Of a DNA stretch of 64,000 nt, positions 1 through 7,677 are shown piece after piece (positions within the stretch are counted from its first letter, which is position 1; every line of letters starts with the position of its first letter). The translations under genes were made by a program, and so were the position numbers. The stretch is taken from NCBI RefSeq assembly GCF_047250365.1, contig NZ_JBLBVL010000006.1:62001-126000 (forward strand), in the 5' to 3' direction. A model generated the notes under the pieces. The model was not told where the DNA came from, did no database searches, and was given only the letters and a program-made list of their open reading frames with translations. This DNA is from Thaumasiovibrio sp047250365. Its GTDB lineage: Bacteria; Pseudomonadota; Gammaproteobacteria; Enterobacterales; Vibrionaceae.

Positions 1-1812
1 ACGTTGCAAGTTTGCTGAGTAGAAACTGAATAGCTCACCATGCTTGATCGGCCCCGTATGAATCATCTGTGTATAGCTGTAGTTGTCAGCGAGTGGATCA
101 CCGAAGTCTGGTAACCATTCAAACATGCCACGACGTAATGGTGATGCTTCCACACGAACACGCTTGTCATCCACATAGCGTTCTGTCGCAACTTGGCTTG
201 GGCGCATGCCTTTTGTATCTGCCTCTACCGCATCAGCAAAGTCCATACCTGTAACGGTGTAGCTGTCATCCATACGAATGTTATCAACACCAGTAGCGAA
301 ATAGAGATACCCTTCAGGGTCAACAAGTGCCCATTTCCCGTCCACTTTCTCAGTTCGGAAATAACCAGTAGCTTCAAATTTTGGACCTTTTGACCAACCA
401 CCATATTTAGAGCGATCATCCATTAGCGAAGCACTCTTTAGTAGCTCTTTGTCAACTCTGGCTTGTGCTTTCAATTGAGCAACATCCGTTACTTTTTCTG
501 GCCATGTTTCTTCTTGATACTGACCAAACTCATCCAATAAACTAGTGTAACGAGTTGTATCTGTACTTAGGTTAGGAATTAGAGAGAAGTTATCTATAAC
601 TAATGTCGCCTCTTTTTGAGGGTTCATCATATAAAGTTGAACACTAACGATGTTGGAGAGATCAAGTTCAGACTCTCCCCAGCCAAAGATTACTTGGCTC
701 GCTGAGAATGATTTTTTGGGCGGCTCACCACGCATGCCTGAATCTAAACCTTCAGCCAAATCTTTAAAGGTGAAGTAATATTTATCTTCCGAGTTTGCTG
801 CAATTTGTACATAGCCTGTACGGCTATTCACTGCACCTGTCGCTGTGCCACCCAGCTTTTCATCGAGAGCGTCATCAACACGCACAAATAATTGCATGCC
901 TGAGTCTCCGACATTCTTCGCATCAAATGCAAGCGCCACATCACCATACTTCGACCAATCCCAAGCTTCACCGTTTTTACCCGCTGAGAACTTAATAGTA
1001 GGGTAATCTTCATCTGTGGTGTAATGTACTTTAATCGCTGAGCCCATGTCAGAATTCACGATATCGACATTAGTACCCGTGTAATATTCAACAACCTCAT
1101 CCATCCCACTTTCAAAGTCAGTAATAGTCAATAGTGTTGGGACTTGAGATTCAATAACCTGTCCTTGGCGAGCCTCTGAAAGAACAAAATCTCCCGTACG
1201 TTCGATAAAATCAATGTCATGCACCACAATTTTTTGCTCTGCTATAGGACCTACAGCGTAGAATTGGAACTCAGCAATATTGCGCAGATCAAGCTCGCTG
1301 CCTCCACGGTAACCCTCAATGTTCATCTCTGTACCATTGAAAAGGAAATCAACTGTTGTCGTTTTCCCTGCAGGTAGATATATCGGTAGATCTAGTTGGT
1401 GTGCTGCAGCTCCCATAATGCCAATGTTGTCAGAGACTTTAATTTCGATGCGTGCTTCTTGATCTCCTGGGTTTTCAAGTGTTAACTGCAACCCGCCTTT
1501 CGTATTCCAATCGTATGAACCTGACTCTGGATGAAACTTCACGTTCGGCCATTTGGAGTTAACTTCTGATTCAGATATTGCATCAAACACGATTTCAAGA
1601 TTTTCCCCAACTGCGTTATATGAAGCATGCGTGTTGGCTGCTTTTGATAAAAACCGCTCATCCGTCATGACAACTTTTTGGACGGCACTACTCATATCTT
1701 GTTGAGTAGCTCCATTACTGGGAGTGTCAGGTGTTTTTGTAGCGGCAATACTACCTGCAGCCAGAGTGCTAGCAATAATAGCGAGCACGATTGAATTTTT
1801 ATTGAAATGCAC
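1..1812 (-). CDS. Secreted GH50-type beta-agarase, partial (3' end outside window)
   Basis: The open frame runs from a GTG at 1812 (AAGGAG seven bases upstream) to base 1 without a stop, giving 604 codons. Residues 1 to about 24 form a Sec signal peptide ending near GSIAA, so the product is exported. Residues about 40-420 look like one or two beta-sandwich carbohydrate-binding modules with internally similar stretches (both contain ELDL-R/S-NI). From about residue 470 the chain resembles the start of a GH50 catalytic domain: DDRSKYGGW, a GYFRTEK segment, VDPEGYLYFATGVDN, then FGDPLADNYSY. GH50 enzymes hydrolyse agarose and agaro-oligosaccharides. The catalytic glutamates would lie beyond the left edge, so activity cannot be judged. 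Family assignment is from remembered sequence patterns. Confidence 0.75.
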   Translation of the reverse strand, partial: MHFNKNSIVLAIIASTLAAGSIAATKTPDTPSNGATQQDMSSAVQKVVMTDERFLSKAANTHASYNAVGENLEIVFDAISESEVNSKWPNVKFHPESGSYDWNTKGGLQLTLENPGDQEARIEIKVSDNIGIMGAAAHQLDLPIYLPAGKTTTVDFLFNGTEMNIEGYRGGSELDLRNIAEFQFYAVGPIAEQKIVVHDIDFIERTGDFVLSEARQGQVIESQVPTLLTITDFESGMDEVVEYYTGTNVDIVNSDMGSAIKVHYTTDEDYPTIKFSAGKNGEAWDWSKYGDVALAFDAKNVGDSGMQLFVRVDDALDEKLGGTATGAVNSRTGYVQIAANSEDKYYFTFKDLAEGLDSGMRGEPPKKSFSASQVIFGWGESELDLSNIVSVQLYMMNPQKEATLVIDNFSLIPNLSTDTTRYTSLLDEFGQYQEETWPEKVTDVAQLKAQARVDKELLKSASLMDDRSKYGGWSKGPKFEATGYFRTEKVDGKWALVDPEGYLYFATGVDNIRMDDSYTVTGMDFADAVEADTKGMRPSQVATERYVDDKRVRVEASPLRRGMFEWLPDFGDPLADNYSYTQMIHTGPIKHGELFSFYSANLQR

Positions 1813-1870
1813 AGAGATTCTCCTTTTTATAAATCTAAGATCTTGATAACCAATTTACACAATACTACAT

Positions 1871-1912
1871 ACCAATAACGACTCCTGATGTGATCAAGGA
1901 TCCATTATTGGT
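1871..1912. promoter_or_regulatory. Inverted repeat upstream of the agarase gene
   Basis: ACCAATAA at 1871-1878 and its exact complement TTATTGGT at 1905-1912 are separated by 26 bases, 59 to 100 bases upstream of the agarase GTG. The spacing suits a dimeric or looping regulator controlling agarase expression. No regulator for it is in the window, so function is inferred from position only. Confidence 0.3.
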
Positions 1913-1952
1913 CGACATGCTGGCCGGTTATCCGTTCTGTGCGCTAGACAAC

Positions 1953-1987
1953 AAAAAAAGCTGCGATAACGACTATCGCAGCTTTTC
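1953..1987. terminator. Bidirectional intrinsic terminator
   Basis: An AAAAGCTGCGATA arm, a five-base loop and a TATCGCAGCTTTT arm give a hairpin with A-rich and T-rich flanks. It lies downstream of the yaeR-end transcription unit on the minus strand and isolates it from the agarase promoter. Confidence 0.8.
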
Positions 1988-2052
1988 CATTATTTTATGC
2001 AGTTAAGTCTACAACACGTGTTTTCTACGCACACAACCTAAAATAGCAATGA

Positions 2053-2217
2053 TTAGCAAGAGAATACATTCAATGAGCCAACAGTGCGCAGCTGTGGTTC
2101 GTTTGGAACCGCAGGTAGATCGACTGGCTCTTCTTGTAGTTGCATGTACTCTCTAAATACAGTGGTCACTTCCTGACGGAGCAGGCTATTTTTCGTAGAG
2201 CTCCAACGGGAGTCCAT
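2053..2217 (-). CDS. Possible 54-aa protein overlapping the end of yaeR
   Basis: An ATG at 2217 preceded by AAGGA (eight bases away) opens a 54-codon frame that overlaps the last 32 bases of yaeR in another frame. The product would be charged and soluble, with a run EEPVDLPAVPNEPQ and a C-terminal cysteine; there is no signal peptide or membrane segment. I do not recognise it. The Shine-Dalgarno and the overlap argue for translation coupled to yaeR, but a chance frame is quite possible. The terminator at 1953-1987 lies just beyond it. Confidence 0.35.
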   Translation of the reverse strand: MDSRWSSTKNSLLRQEVTTVFREYMQLQEEPVDLPAVPNEPQLRTVGSLNVFSC

Positions 2218-2572
2218 CAGGATCCTTAAAAAACGTATATTGCTTTCCTGTCAGTTCATCGACACGAATGGGCTCAACATCAATACCATAAGACAACAAA
2301 TACTCAGATGATGCGGTCACCGATGCTACCGCAAAGGCGAGATGCCTAAGGCCGGTTGCCTCTGGATTATTGATTCTTGACGGCGGGGATGGAAACGAAA
2401 ACAACTCGATTTGATGACCATTTGGAAGTGCTAGATCAAGCTTATACGACTGACGCTGCGCGCGATACGTTTCAGCTATCACTCGCAATCCAAGAACGTC
2501 AGTATAGAAGTGCTTCGACTTCTGATAATCAGTACAAATGATGGCGACGTGATGAAAACCTCCAATAATCAC
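2186..2572 (-). CDS. yaeR: VOC-family (glyoxalase I-like) protein, YaeR type
   Basis: A 128-residue single-domain vicinal-oxygen-chelate protein. The start is GTG at 2572 behind TAGGAG. It opens with FHHVAIICTDYQKSKHFYTDVLG, carries the paired beta-alpha-beta modules, a central QIELFSFP and GLRHLAFAV, and ends FFKDPDGLPLELYE. The H (residue 8), E in QIELF, H in LRHLAF and the final E are the expected metal ligands. E. coli YaeR/GloA2 is the closest family I recognise; its substrate is unsettled. It follows the HD-domain gene by about 110 bases with a terminator between, so it probably has its own promoter. Confidence 0.85.
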   Translation of the reverse strand: MIIGGFHHVAIICTDYQKSKHFYTDVLGLRVIAETYRAQRQSYKLDLALPNGHQIELFSFPSPPSRINNPEATGLRHLAFAVASVTASSEYLLSYGIDVEPIRVDELTGKQYTFFKDPDGLPLELYEK

Positions 2573-2632
2573 AGCCTTGCTCCTATGTGCCCAGATCCTC
2601 TGTGCCTAGTTCCTATGCCTATTGCCTACTAC

Positions 2633-2660
2633 AAAAAACAGCCCACAATCAGGCTGCCTT
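2633..2660 (-). terminator. Intrinsic terminator after the HD-domain gene
   Basis: On the minus strand CAGCC, a short loop and GGGCTG form a stem followed immediately by six T. It sits 23 bases beyond the stop of the HD-domain gene and ends the tyrR-rimJ-HD unit. Confidence 0.65.
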
Positions 2661-2682
2661 TTGTCTATCGCTCGGAGCGTGA

Positions 2683-3282
2683 CTAAGGTTTAAGCCAGCC
2701 CTGTTCAACAGCATGCTCTATCACTTGGGTCATTTTTTCCCATAAAATAGCGGAGCCATCAGCAATGCGTCCATTGACTCGAATAACTTGGTCTCGAGCG
2801 ACACCATGCTCGACCCAGCTTTGTCCATCATTGTGATGGTTTAACAACATAGGCACCATACGATCTAACGCTTTTGCGTAGCGTGCTTCTGCTGTTTGCG
2901 CTGCTTCAAACTCTTGCCATAACGCATAAAGCACTACTGCCTGATCTTCAGGCAACATACCAAACAACCGTTCCGCTGCTGCGATCTCGTTCTCTTCTTG
3001 GGCTGCACTTGCCACCGTATCATAAACAAAGGTGTCGCCAGCATCGATCTCCACGATATCGTGAATGAGTAGCATTTTTAGCACTTTCGCTAATTCAACC
3101 GGCTGGTTGGCATGCTCTTCTAGCAACACCGCCAGCAAGGTAACTTGCCAGCTATGCTCGGCACTGTTCTCTAACCGCCCTTGCGCTGATTTTACTTTTG
3201 TACGTCGTAATACATTTTTTAATTGATCGACTTCGATTATCAGCGCTAACTGTTTCTCGAGACGCTGCCATTGCTCAGTCAT
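2683..3282 (-). CDS. HD-domain phosphohydrolase, YfbR / HDDC2-like 5'-deoxynucleotidase
   Basis: A 199-residue protein with a complete HD metal site: H43 (in NSAEHSW), H74-D75 (LLIHDIVEID) and D140 (AKALDRM). The glutamate-rich pattern after the HD motif (EIDAGDTFVYD) is typical of the YfbR/HDDC2 group, which removes phosphate from deoxynucleoside 5'-monophosphates. No signal peptide, so cytoplasmic. Its start overlaps the end of rimJ by eight bases, so the two are probably translationally coupled. Substrate is inferred from the family. Confidence 0.8.
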   Translation of the reverse strand: MTEQWQRLEKQLALIIEVDQLKNVLRRTKVKSAQGRLENSAEHSWQVTLLAVLLEEHANQPVELAKVLKMLLIHDIVEIDAGDTFVYDTVASAAQEENEIAAAERLFGMLPEDQAVVLYALWQEFEAAQTAEARYAKALDRMVPMLLNHHNDGQSWVEHGVARDQVIRVNGRIADGSAILWEKMTQVIEHAVEQGWLKP

Positions 3283-3889
3283 AATTATTCCACTGCATAT
3301 TCGTCAATGAAGTGAGGATATGGTCTTCCCACTTCCCATTGATTAAAAGGTAATCTTTTGCTTTCCCTTCTATTACAAAACCTTGTTTCTCTAAAACTTT
3401 AGCACTCGCACTATTGTGAGGCATATACCCTGCCATAATGCGGTGCAAGTTTTGTTCATTAAACATCCATTGATTGGTGGCCGCTAACGCTTCCGACATA
3501 TATCCCTGCGATTGACAGCGTTCATCCATCGAGTAACCGACATAACACGAATGCATTGGACTGCGAAGTACATTACTGTATGTAATAACCCCGATCACCT
3601 CATCCTGCTGCTGTTGTCGAATAACAAAATAAAATGCCAAGCCATGCTTTTGCAGCTCAACTAACTGGATAATCCTCTGTTGCCAACCACTGAGAGAAAA
3701 GTAGTTCCCTTCTCGCCGTGGCTCCCATGGCGTCAAAAACTGTCGATTTCGAACGTAATAGAGGTTGAGCGCACTCGCATCCCGAATCGTCGACAAAGCG
3801 ACACTTAGGCGTGAGGTCTCAAGCACTATATCGTGACTATCTGCGCCAAAACGTAATTTTTGCAACATACTACGACTTATTGATGGCAT
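3275..3889 (-). CDS. rimJ: RimJ-type ribosomal protein S5 alanine N-acetyltransferase
   Basis: A 204-residue GNAT protein that follows E. coli RimJ along most of its length: RNRQFLTPWEPRRE near the N-terminus, GLAFYFVI, EVIGVITYSNVLR, then the acetyl-CoA loop region CQSQGYMSEAL, HRIMAGYMPHN and the C-terminal AKDYLLINGKWEDHILT. RimJ acetylates the N-terminal alanine of ribosomal protein S5. The ATG at 3889 overlaps tyrR by 20 bases; an internal ATG at 3868 just past the tyrR stop is an alternative start. Confidence 0.9.
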   Translation of the reverse strand: MPSISRSMLQKLRFGADSHDIVLETSRLSVALSTIRDASALNLYYVRNRQFLTPWEPRREGNYFSLSGWQQRIIQLVELQKHGLAFYFVIRQQQQDEVIGVITYSNVLRSPMHSCYVGYSMDERCQSQGYMSEALAATNQWMFNEQNLHRIMAGYMPHNSASAKVLEKQGFVIEGKAKDYLLINGKWEDHILTSLTNMQWNNYD

Positions 3890-5432
3890 ATTCTCTTAAC
3901 TTATTCGCTACTGCGGTATGCGAGACACCTAATCGTTTAGCTAATTTTCGCGTTGATGGAAAAGATTTATACAGATTGGCGAGAATTGACGCCTCATAAC
4001 GTCCCATGATCTCATCCAACGTCCCGTCTAAACTTGCTTCATTGATGAGAGTATTACTCTCTAGCTCAGGCAACTGCAGGTCTTCTTCATCCAATCGCAT
4101 TCCCTCAAGCTGGGATAAGCTGCGTAATAGGATGTTTCTCAACTGACGGATATTTCCTGGCCAAGGGTACTGTACCAATGCTTGCTGGGATCTCTCTGTT
4201 AATTCAGGTTTCGCTTGTTGTAGTTCCGCACTAAATTGCGTTACAAATAACTCAACCAACGGCAGAATATCGGCAGTTCGCTCGCGTAGTGGCGGAATCG
4301 ATAATGACAAAACATTGAGACAATAATAAAGGTCTTCTCGGAATTTACCTTCAGCTACCAATTCAGATAACTTACGCTGGGTAGAACATATAACACGAAC
4401 ATCTACGCGTTGTTCTTGCTCTTCACCCACTCGACGGAAACTCCCATCTTGCAAAAAGCGCAGCAATTTAATTTGTAAATGGGTCGACATTTCACCCACT
4501 TCATAAAGGAATACAGTGCCACCATCAGCCTGTTCAAAAATGCCTTTTTTTGAAGAACCATCTGACTCGATATAACCAAATAGCTCAGTTTCTGCCGCAG
4601 CATCTGGCATGGACAGGCAATTTAAAAGCAAAAATGGCTTTTCCGCGCGCTGTGAACGACGATGACACGCTCTGGCTAACACTTCTTTGCCAGTGCCAGT
4701 CTCACCTTGAATCAATAAAGGAGCATCAAGCAGCGCTAACTTTTTCGCCTGTGCCAATAGCTGCTTATAACGGCTCGATACACCGATCAAATGCTCAAAA
4801 CCTGTATTATCGTTCTCTTGACGCCAAATTAAACGTTGTGTACCTGTAACAGCCTTCAATAACACAACGGCACTGGCTAGCACTTGTGCTTTTGCTTCAT
4901 CAGAGACATACACAGGCATGACTTCAATAATATAATCAAGGCCGCCTATCACCACCATTTGACTATGCATTGGCGGAATGCTGTTTTGTGTTGGGGTGTA
5001 ATCACGCTTGTGCTTTTCAAGCCAACGAGAATAGTTAAATTGGCTTAAATATTCATCAATATTTTGCCCTTTAATTATTTCCGATGACACACCAAGTAGA
5101 TGACTGGCTGATTGATTGGCCAACGCCACCTTACCGTTAAGATCAACAGAGAAAACCGGATCAGGTAAGCTACCTAAGAGTGCTTTAAGTTCTTTGTGCT
5201 CCCGTTCACCCGGCATAAATTGAATTTTTCTAACATCTATCACCCCGTCAATAAGGCGGATCTGAGACATTAGCTTACTAAATGCTTCAAACTCAATTTC
5301 AGGGCAATTCAAAAAGATAATGCCGGAGGTATCTATCTCGATCCCCCGTAAATCAATCTCTTTTTCTGCCAGAATATCCAATAGTTCACGAGTAAGACCT
5401 AACCGATCCTCGCACTGCACTTCAAGACGCAT
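3870..5432 (-). CDS. tyrR: TyrR aromatic amino acid regulator
   Basis: 520 residues (E. coli TyrR has 513) with the full architecture: N-terminal ACT domain (1-70), PAS domain (about 80-190), AAA+ domain (about 210-440) and a C-terminal helix-turn-helix with PSTRKLAKRLGVSHTAVANK at 492-511. It lacks the GAFTGA loop, as is normal for TyrR, which acts with sigma-70. Walker A is GETGTGKE at 243-250. Two conserved positions are altered: the Walker B aspartate is tyrosine (FLYEVGEM, Y310; TAT instead of GAT) and the arginine of the DLYYRLNV motif is cysteine (C371; TGT). Both are single-base changes. DNA binding and ACT ligand binding should persist, but ATP hydrolysis or oligomer switching may be impaired. 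Confidence 0.93.
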   Translation of the reverse strand: MRLEVQCEDRLGLTRELLDILAEKEIDLRGIEIDTSGIIFLNCPEIEFEAFSKLMSQIRLIDGVIDVRKIQFMPGEREHKELKALLGSLPDPVFSVDLNGKVALANQSASHLLGVSSEIIKGQNIDEYLSQFNYSRWLEKHKRDYTPTQNSIPPMHSQMVVIGGLDYIIEVMPVYVSDEAKAQVLASAVVLLKAVTGTQRLIWRQENDNTGFEHLIGVSSRYKQLLAQAKKLALLDAPLLIQGETGTGKEVLARACHRRSQRAEKPFLLLNCLSMPDAAAETELFGYIESDGSSKKGIFEQADGGTVFLYEVGEMSTHLQIKLLRFLQDGSFRRVGEEQEQRVDVRVICSTQRKLSELVAEGKFREDLYYCLNVLSLSIPPLRERTADILPLVELFVTQFSAELQQAKPELTERSQQALVQYPWPGNIRQLRNILLRSLSQLEGMRLDEEDLQLPELESNTLINEASLDGTLDEIMGRYEASILANLYKSFPSTRKLAKRLGVSHTAVANKLREYAINKS

Positions 5433-5662
5433 AATTGATAGCCTTTAAAACCTAAATATACACACCGACCTATGGTGCGTCATCCGTAAACTGTCAGGAT
5501 AAGTTGACAGCTCTTCAAGTTTGCGTTGCTAGCGGTGTCTAGTCAAGATACCAATCGCTAAAACATGCGCTAACACGGTCAGTTGCACACTCACTATGCA
5601 GTTTAATAGCGCAATGAATATATCTCTCGTATTAAACGTGGATATCAATAACTCCGAATATT

Positions 5663-5690
5663 AAAAAAGGTGCCGATGGCACCTTTTTTA
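5663..5690 (-). terminator. Intrinsic terminator of the cytochrome c peroxidase gene
   Basis: AAAAAAGGTGCC, a GAT loop and GGCACCTTTTTT make a near-perfect stem with T-runs on both strands, about 40 bases past the peroxidase stop. It occupies part of the 299-base gap upstream of tyrR; the rest of that gap should hold the tyrR promoter, but I see no clear TyrR box in it. Confidence 0.85.
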
Positions 5691-5731
5691 ATAACCGCGA
5701 TTCAAACCACTCTTTACTTATTATTAATCAG

Positions 5732-7303
5732 CTATAACGGACTTCCTGCCGCATCCGTCGCTAGCAATAATTGCCCATCGTGGTCATCATCCCCCTCTTG
5801 TGCAATCCAAGGAGCCATGCAAGCCCTCTCTTTTACACATGGATCGGTTAGTGATTGAATAAAAGTCACTAACTGCTGTCGTTCTTCGTCCGTTAAGACT
5901 CTTGTCTGTAATAATGATGTATTTGACTGTTGTGCTGCTTCTACCACACTCACGGCAGCTAACGAATTATCACGCCCTTCTGGATAAAGATCTGCACATA
6001 CATCCACATCAATAAATTGCGGTAAGTCACACCACTGCTGAGCATCAAAGTAGGCACTCACCATATCCCGAGGGGATTCATGCTGACGAATCGCCTCTTC
6101 TAAGGTTTGATAAACACCGGCATGTCCGTAAGGGAATGTGACTTCAACATTAATTAGACCAGGGGTACGAAACTTGTAGCGATCGCTCTCTAACCCTGTC
6201 ACAAGCTCTCGACCAAAGTCGTCAGTTCCATTGGTTCCGTTACCCTTGCCTTCACCTATCTGTGGAAAACCAATGGCATGATTCTGCTCATCAGTAAACA
6301 AATCGCCGTTATGGCATGCCACACACCCCGCCCCACCTTCATCAACAGATAGGAAGAACAGTAAAGCGCCCGCTTTTTGCTGCGCAGTAATGGCTTCTAA
6401 GTCGCCATCAAGGTAACGATGCCATGGCGTATCAACAAATACCATTGAGCGTTGATATTCACCCAAAGCCAAACCAATGTTGTCATACGTTATCAAGCTT
6501 TCTGCATCAGCATCACTGTCAAACGCCAATTGAAACTCCGCCAGCCATTCAGGTGAAGTTAACTCATTAAGCCCTATTCCATAATCACCAAGTCTTGCCG
6601 CTAGATGATCACGCACTGATGTATTATCACCTTCCGATTCAAAGGTATGGCCCTTCATCTCGTCTGCTGAGGTGATGGGGAAACGCGCCTGTGTCGAGAC
6701 CAAGTTGTCTCCACCGTTTTCATCCACGATATTAAATCCTGAATCAGGAGAGCTAATCCCCCCTCCCTCTCCATTCATATCTGCGGCTTTGGTTAAGCTT
6801 TCAACCCGCGAATCCCAAAATAATCCCTGATCCCAAAGCGCTACATTAAACGTGGTGGGGCTATTTCTTGGCACATTGGGCAGGCCATCACCGTCTTTAC
6901 GACCAACACCAAGCACATTTATCTGCACAGCTTCAACGCCGACAGGTAAACTTAACTCATCACTCCCGCCTAACATTGGATGATGGCAAGATGCACAAGC
7001 CACATCAAATTCTCCACTTAAACTTTTGGTGAAAAACAGTTTCTTACCTAGCTGCGCGATGGGATCATCTATGGATGGGAACGTCCGATTTTGGCTCGGG
7101 TCTACCGCTAAATCACTTTGCTCCATAATGCGATACAACTGCTCATCTTGTGTTGATAACGAGGAGACTTGAACCGTGTCATCACCATCTAGTGGGCACC
7201 CTGTCAATGCAATGACAACCCCAAAACTGAAAATCGCTCGCCCAGCAATGGCTTTGAGCAAAGGTTTTGTTGCCCCCCTGACATGCAAATAGTTAATGAC
7301 CAT
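5732..7303 (-). CDS. Di-haem cytochrome c peroxidase family lipoprotein
   Basis: 523 residues with a lipoprotein signal (hydrophobic segment 22-35, lipobox LTGC, C36). Two c-type haem motifs are present, CASCH at 103-107 and CVACH at 327-331, the layout of the bacterial CcpA/MauG superfamily. The region between them carries RNSPTTFNVALWDQGLFWDSR, typical of the family, and the C-terminal part has KFRTPGLINVEVTFPYGHAGVYQTLEEAI. It is exported and membrane-tethered, receiving electrons from c-type cytochromes to reduce peroxide, or acting as an oxidase in MauG-like members. It is longer than classical CcpA (about 330-350) because of inserted acidic segments. AGGGG precedes the ATG. It is a single-gene unit. 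Confidence 0.85.
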   Translation of the reverse strand: MVINYLHVRGATKPLLKAIAGRAIFSFGVVIALTGCPLDGDDTVQVSSLSTQDEQLYRIMEQSDLAVDPSQNRTFPSIDDPIAQLGKKLFFTKSLSGEFDVACASCHHPMLGGSDELSLPVGVEAVQINVLGVGRKDGDGLPNVPRNSPTTFNVALWDQGLFWDSRVESLTKAADMNGEGGGISSPDSGFNIVDENGGDNLVSTQARFPITSADEMKGHTFESEGDNTSVRDHLAARLGDYGIGLNELTSPEWLAEFQLAFDSDADAESLITYDNIGLALGEYQRSMVFVDTPWHRYLDGDLEAITAQQKAGALLFFLSVDEGGAGCVACHNGDLFTDEQNHAIGFPQIGEGKGNGTNGTDDFGRELVTGLESDRYKFRTPGLINVEVTFPYGHAGVYQTLEEAIRQHESPRDMVSAYFDAQQWCDLPQFIDVDVCADLYPEGRDNSLAAVSVVEAAQQSNTSLLQTRVLTDEERQQLVTFIQSLTDPCVKERACMAPWIAQEGDDDHDGQLLLATDAAGSPL

Positions 7304-7677
7304 GTTTACCCCTCACTATTCAGTAACTGCTTATGCATTAAGACACAGTGAGTGTAGGCAGCCTATATTGACGCGGGGGAGAGGAAGCGCATAATTCTTT
7401 TCTTTGGGGGGAAGGTATCAAAATAGAGACAATAATGATGAAATTATTTCAAACTAATCTACATCGTCATCATATTTATACGACTTTTATCAGCCTTAAA
7501 GCTCGCTTATTTAAAGTAGGGAAATAAAAGGCGTTCGAAATATTTGGTTTTGTTACATAACCATACGGTAAGTTAAAGTGACACCGATAACTTCACGTTA
7601 ACGGTGTCATCAGTGCACCAGTTCAGGCGCTGACATTGCCATAATGCGGTAAAAATATGTTCGAAATAGTTAACGCG
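7304..7677. other. 374-base intergenic region with a hairpin at 7579-7609
   Basis: It holds the promoter region of the peroxidase gene (right to left) and the 3' end of the Nramp-like transcript. The arms TGACACCGATAAC (7579-7591) and GTTAACGGTGTCA (7597-7609) pair over 13 bases with one mismatch around a TTCAC loop. The T-run on the minus strand is weak, so it is either a poor terminator of the transporter gene or an operator. I see no small gene here. Confidence 0.5.

Noticed and set aside
2874..3068. Plus-strand frame inside the HD-domain gene
   Set aside because: It is antisense to a well-supported gene with a complete HD motif and has no ribosome site.
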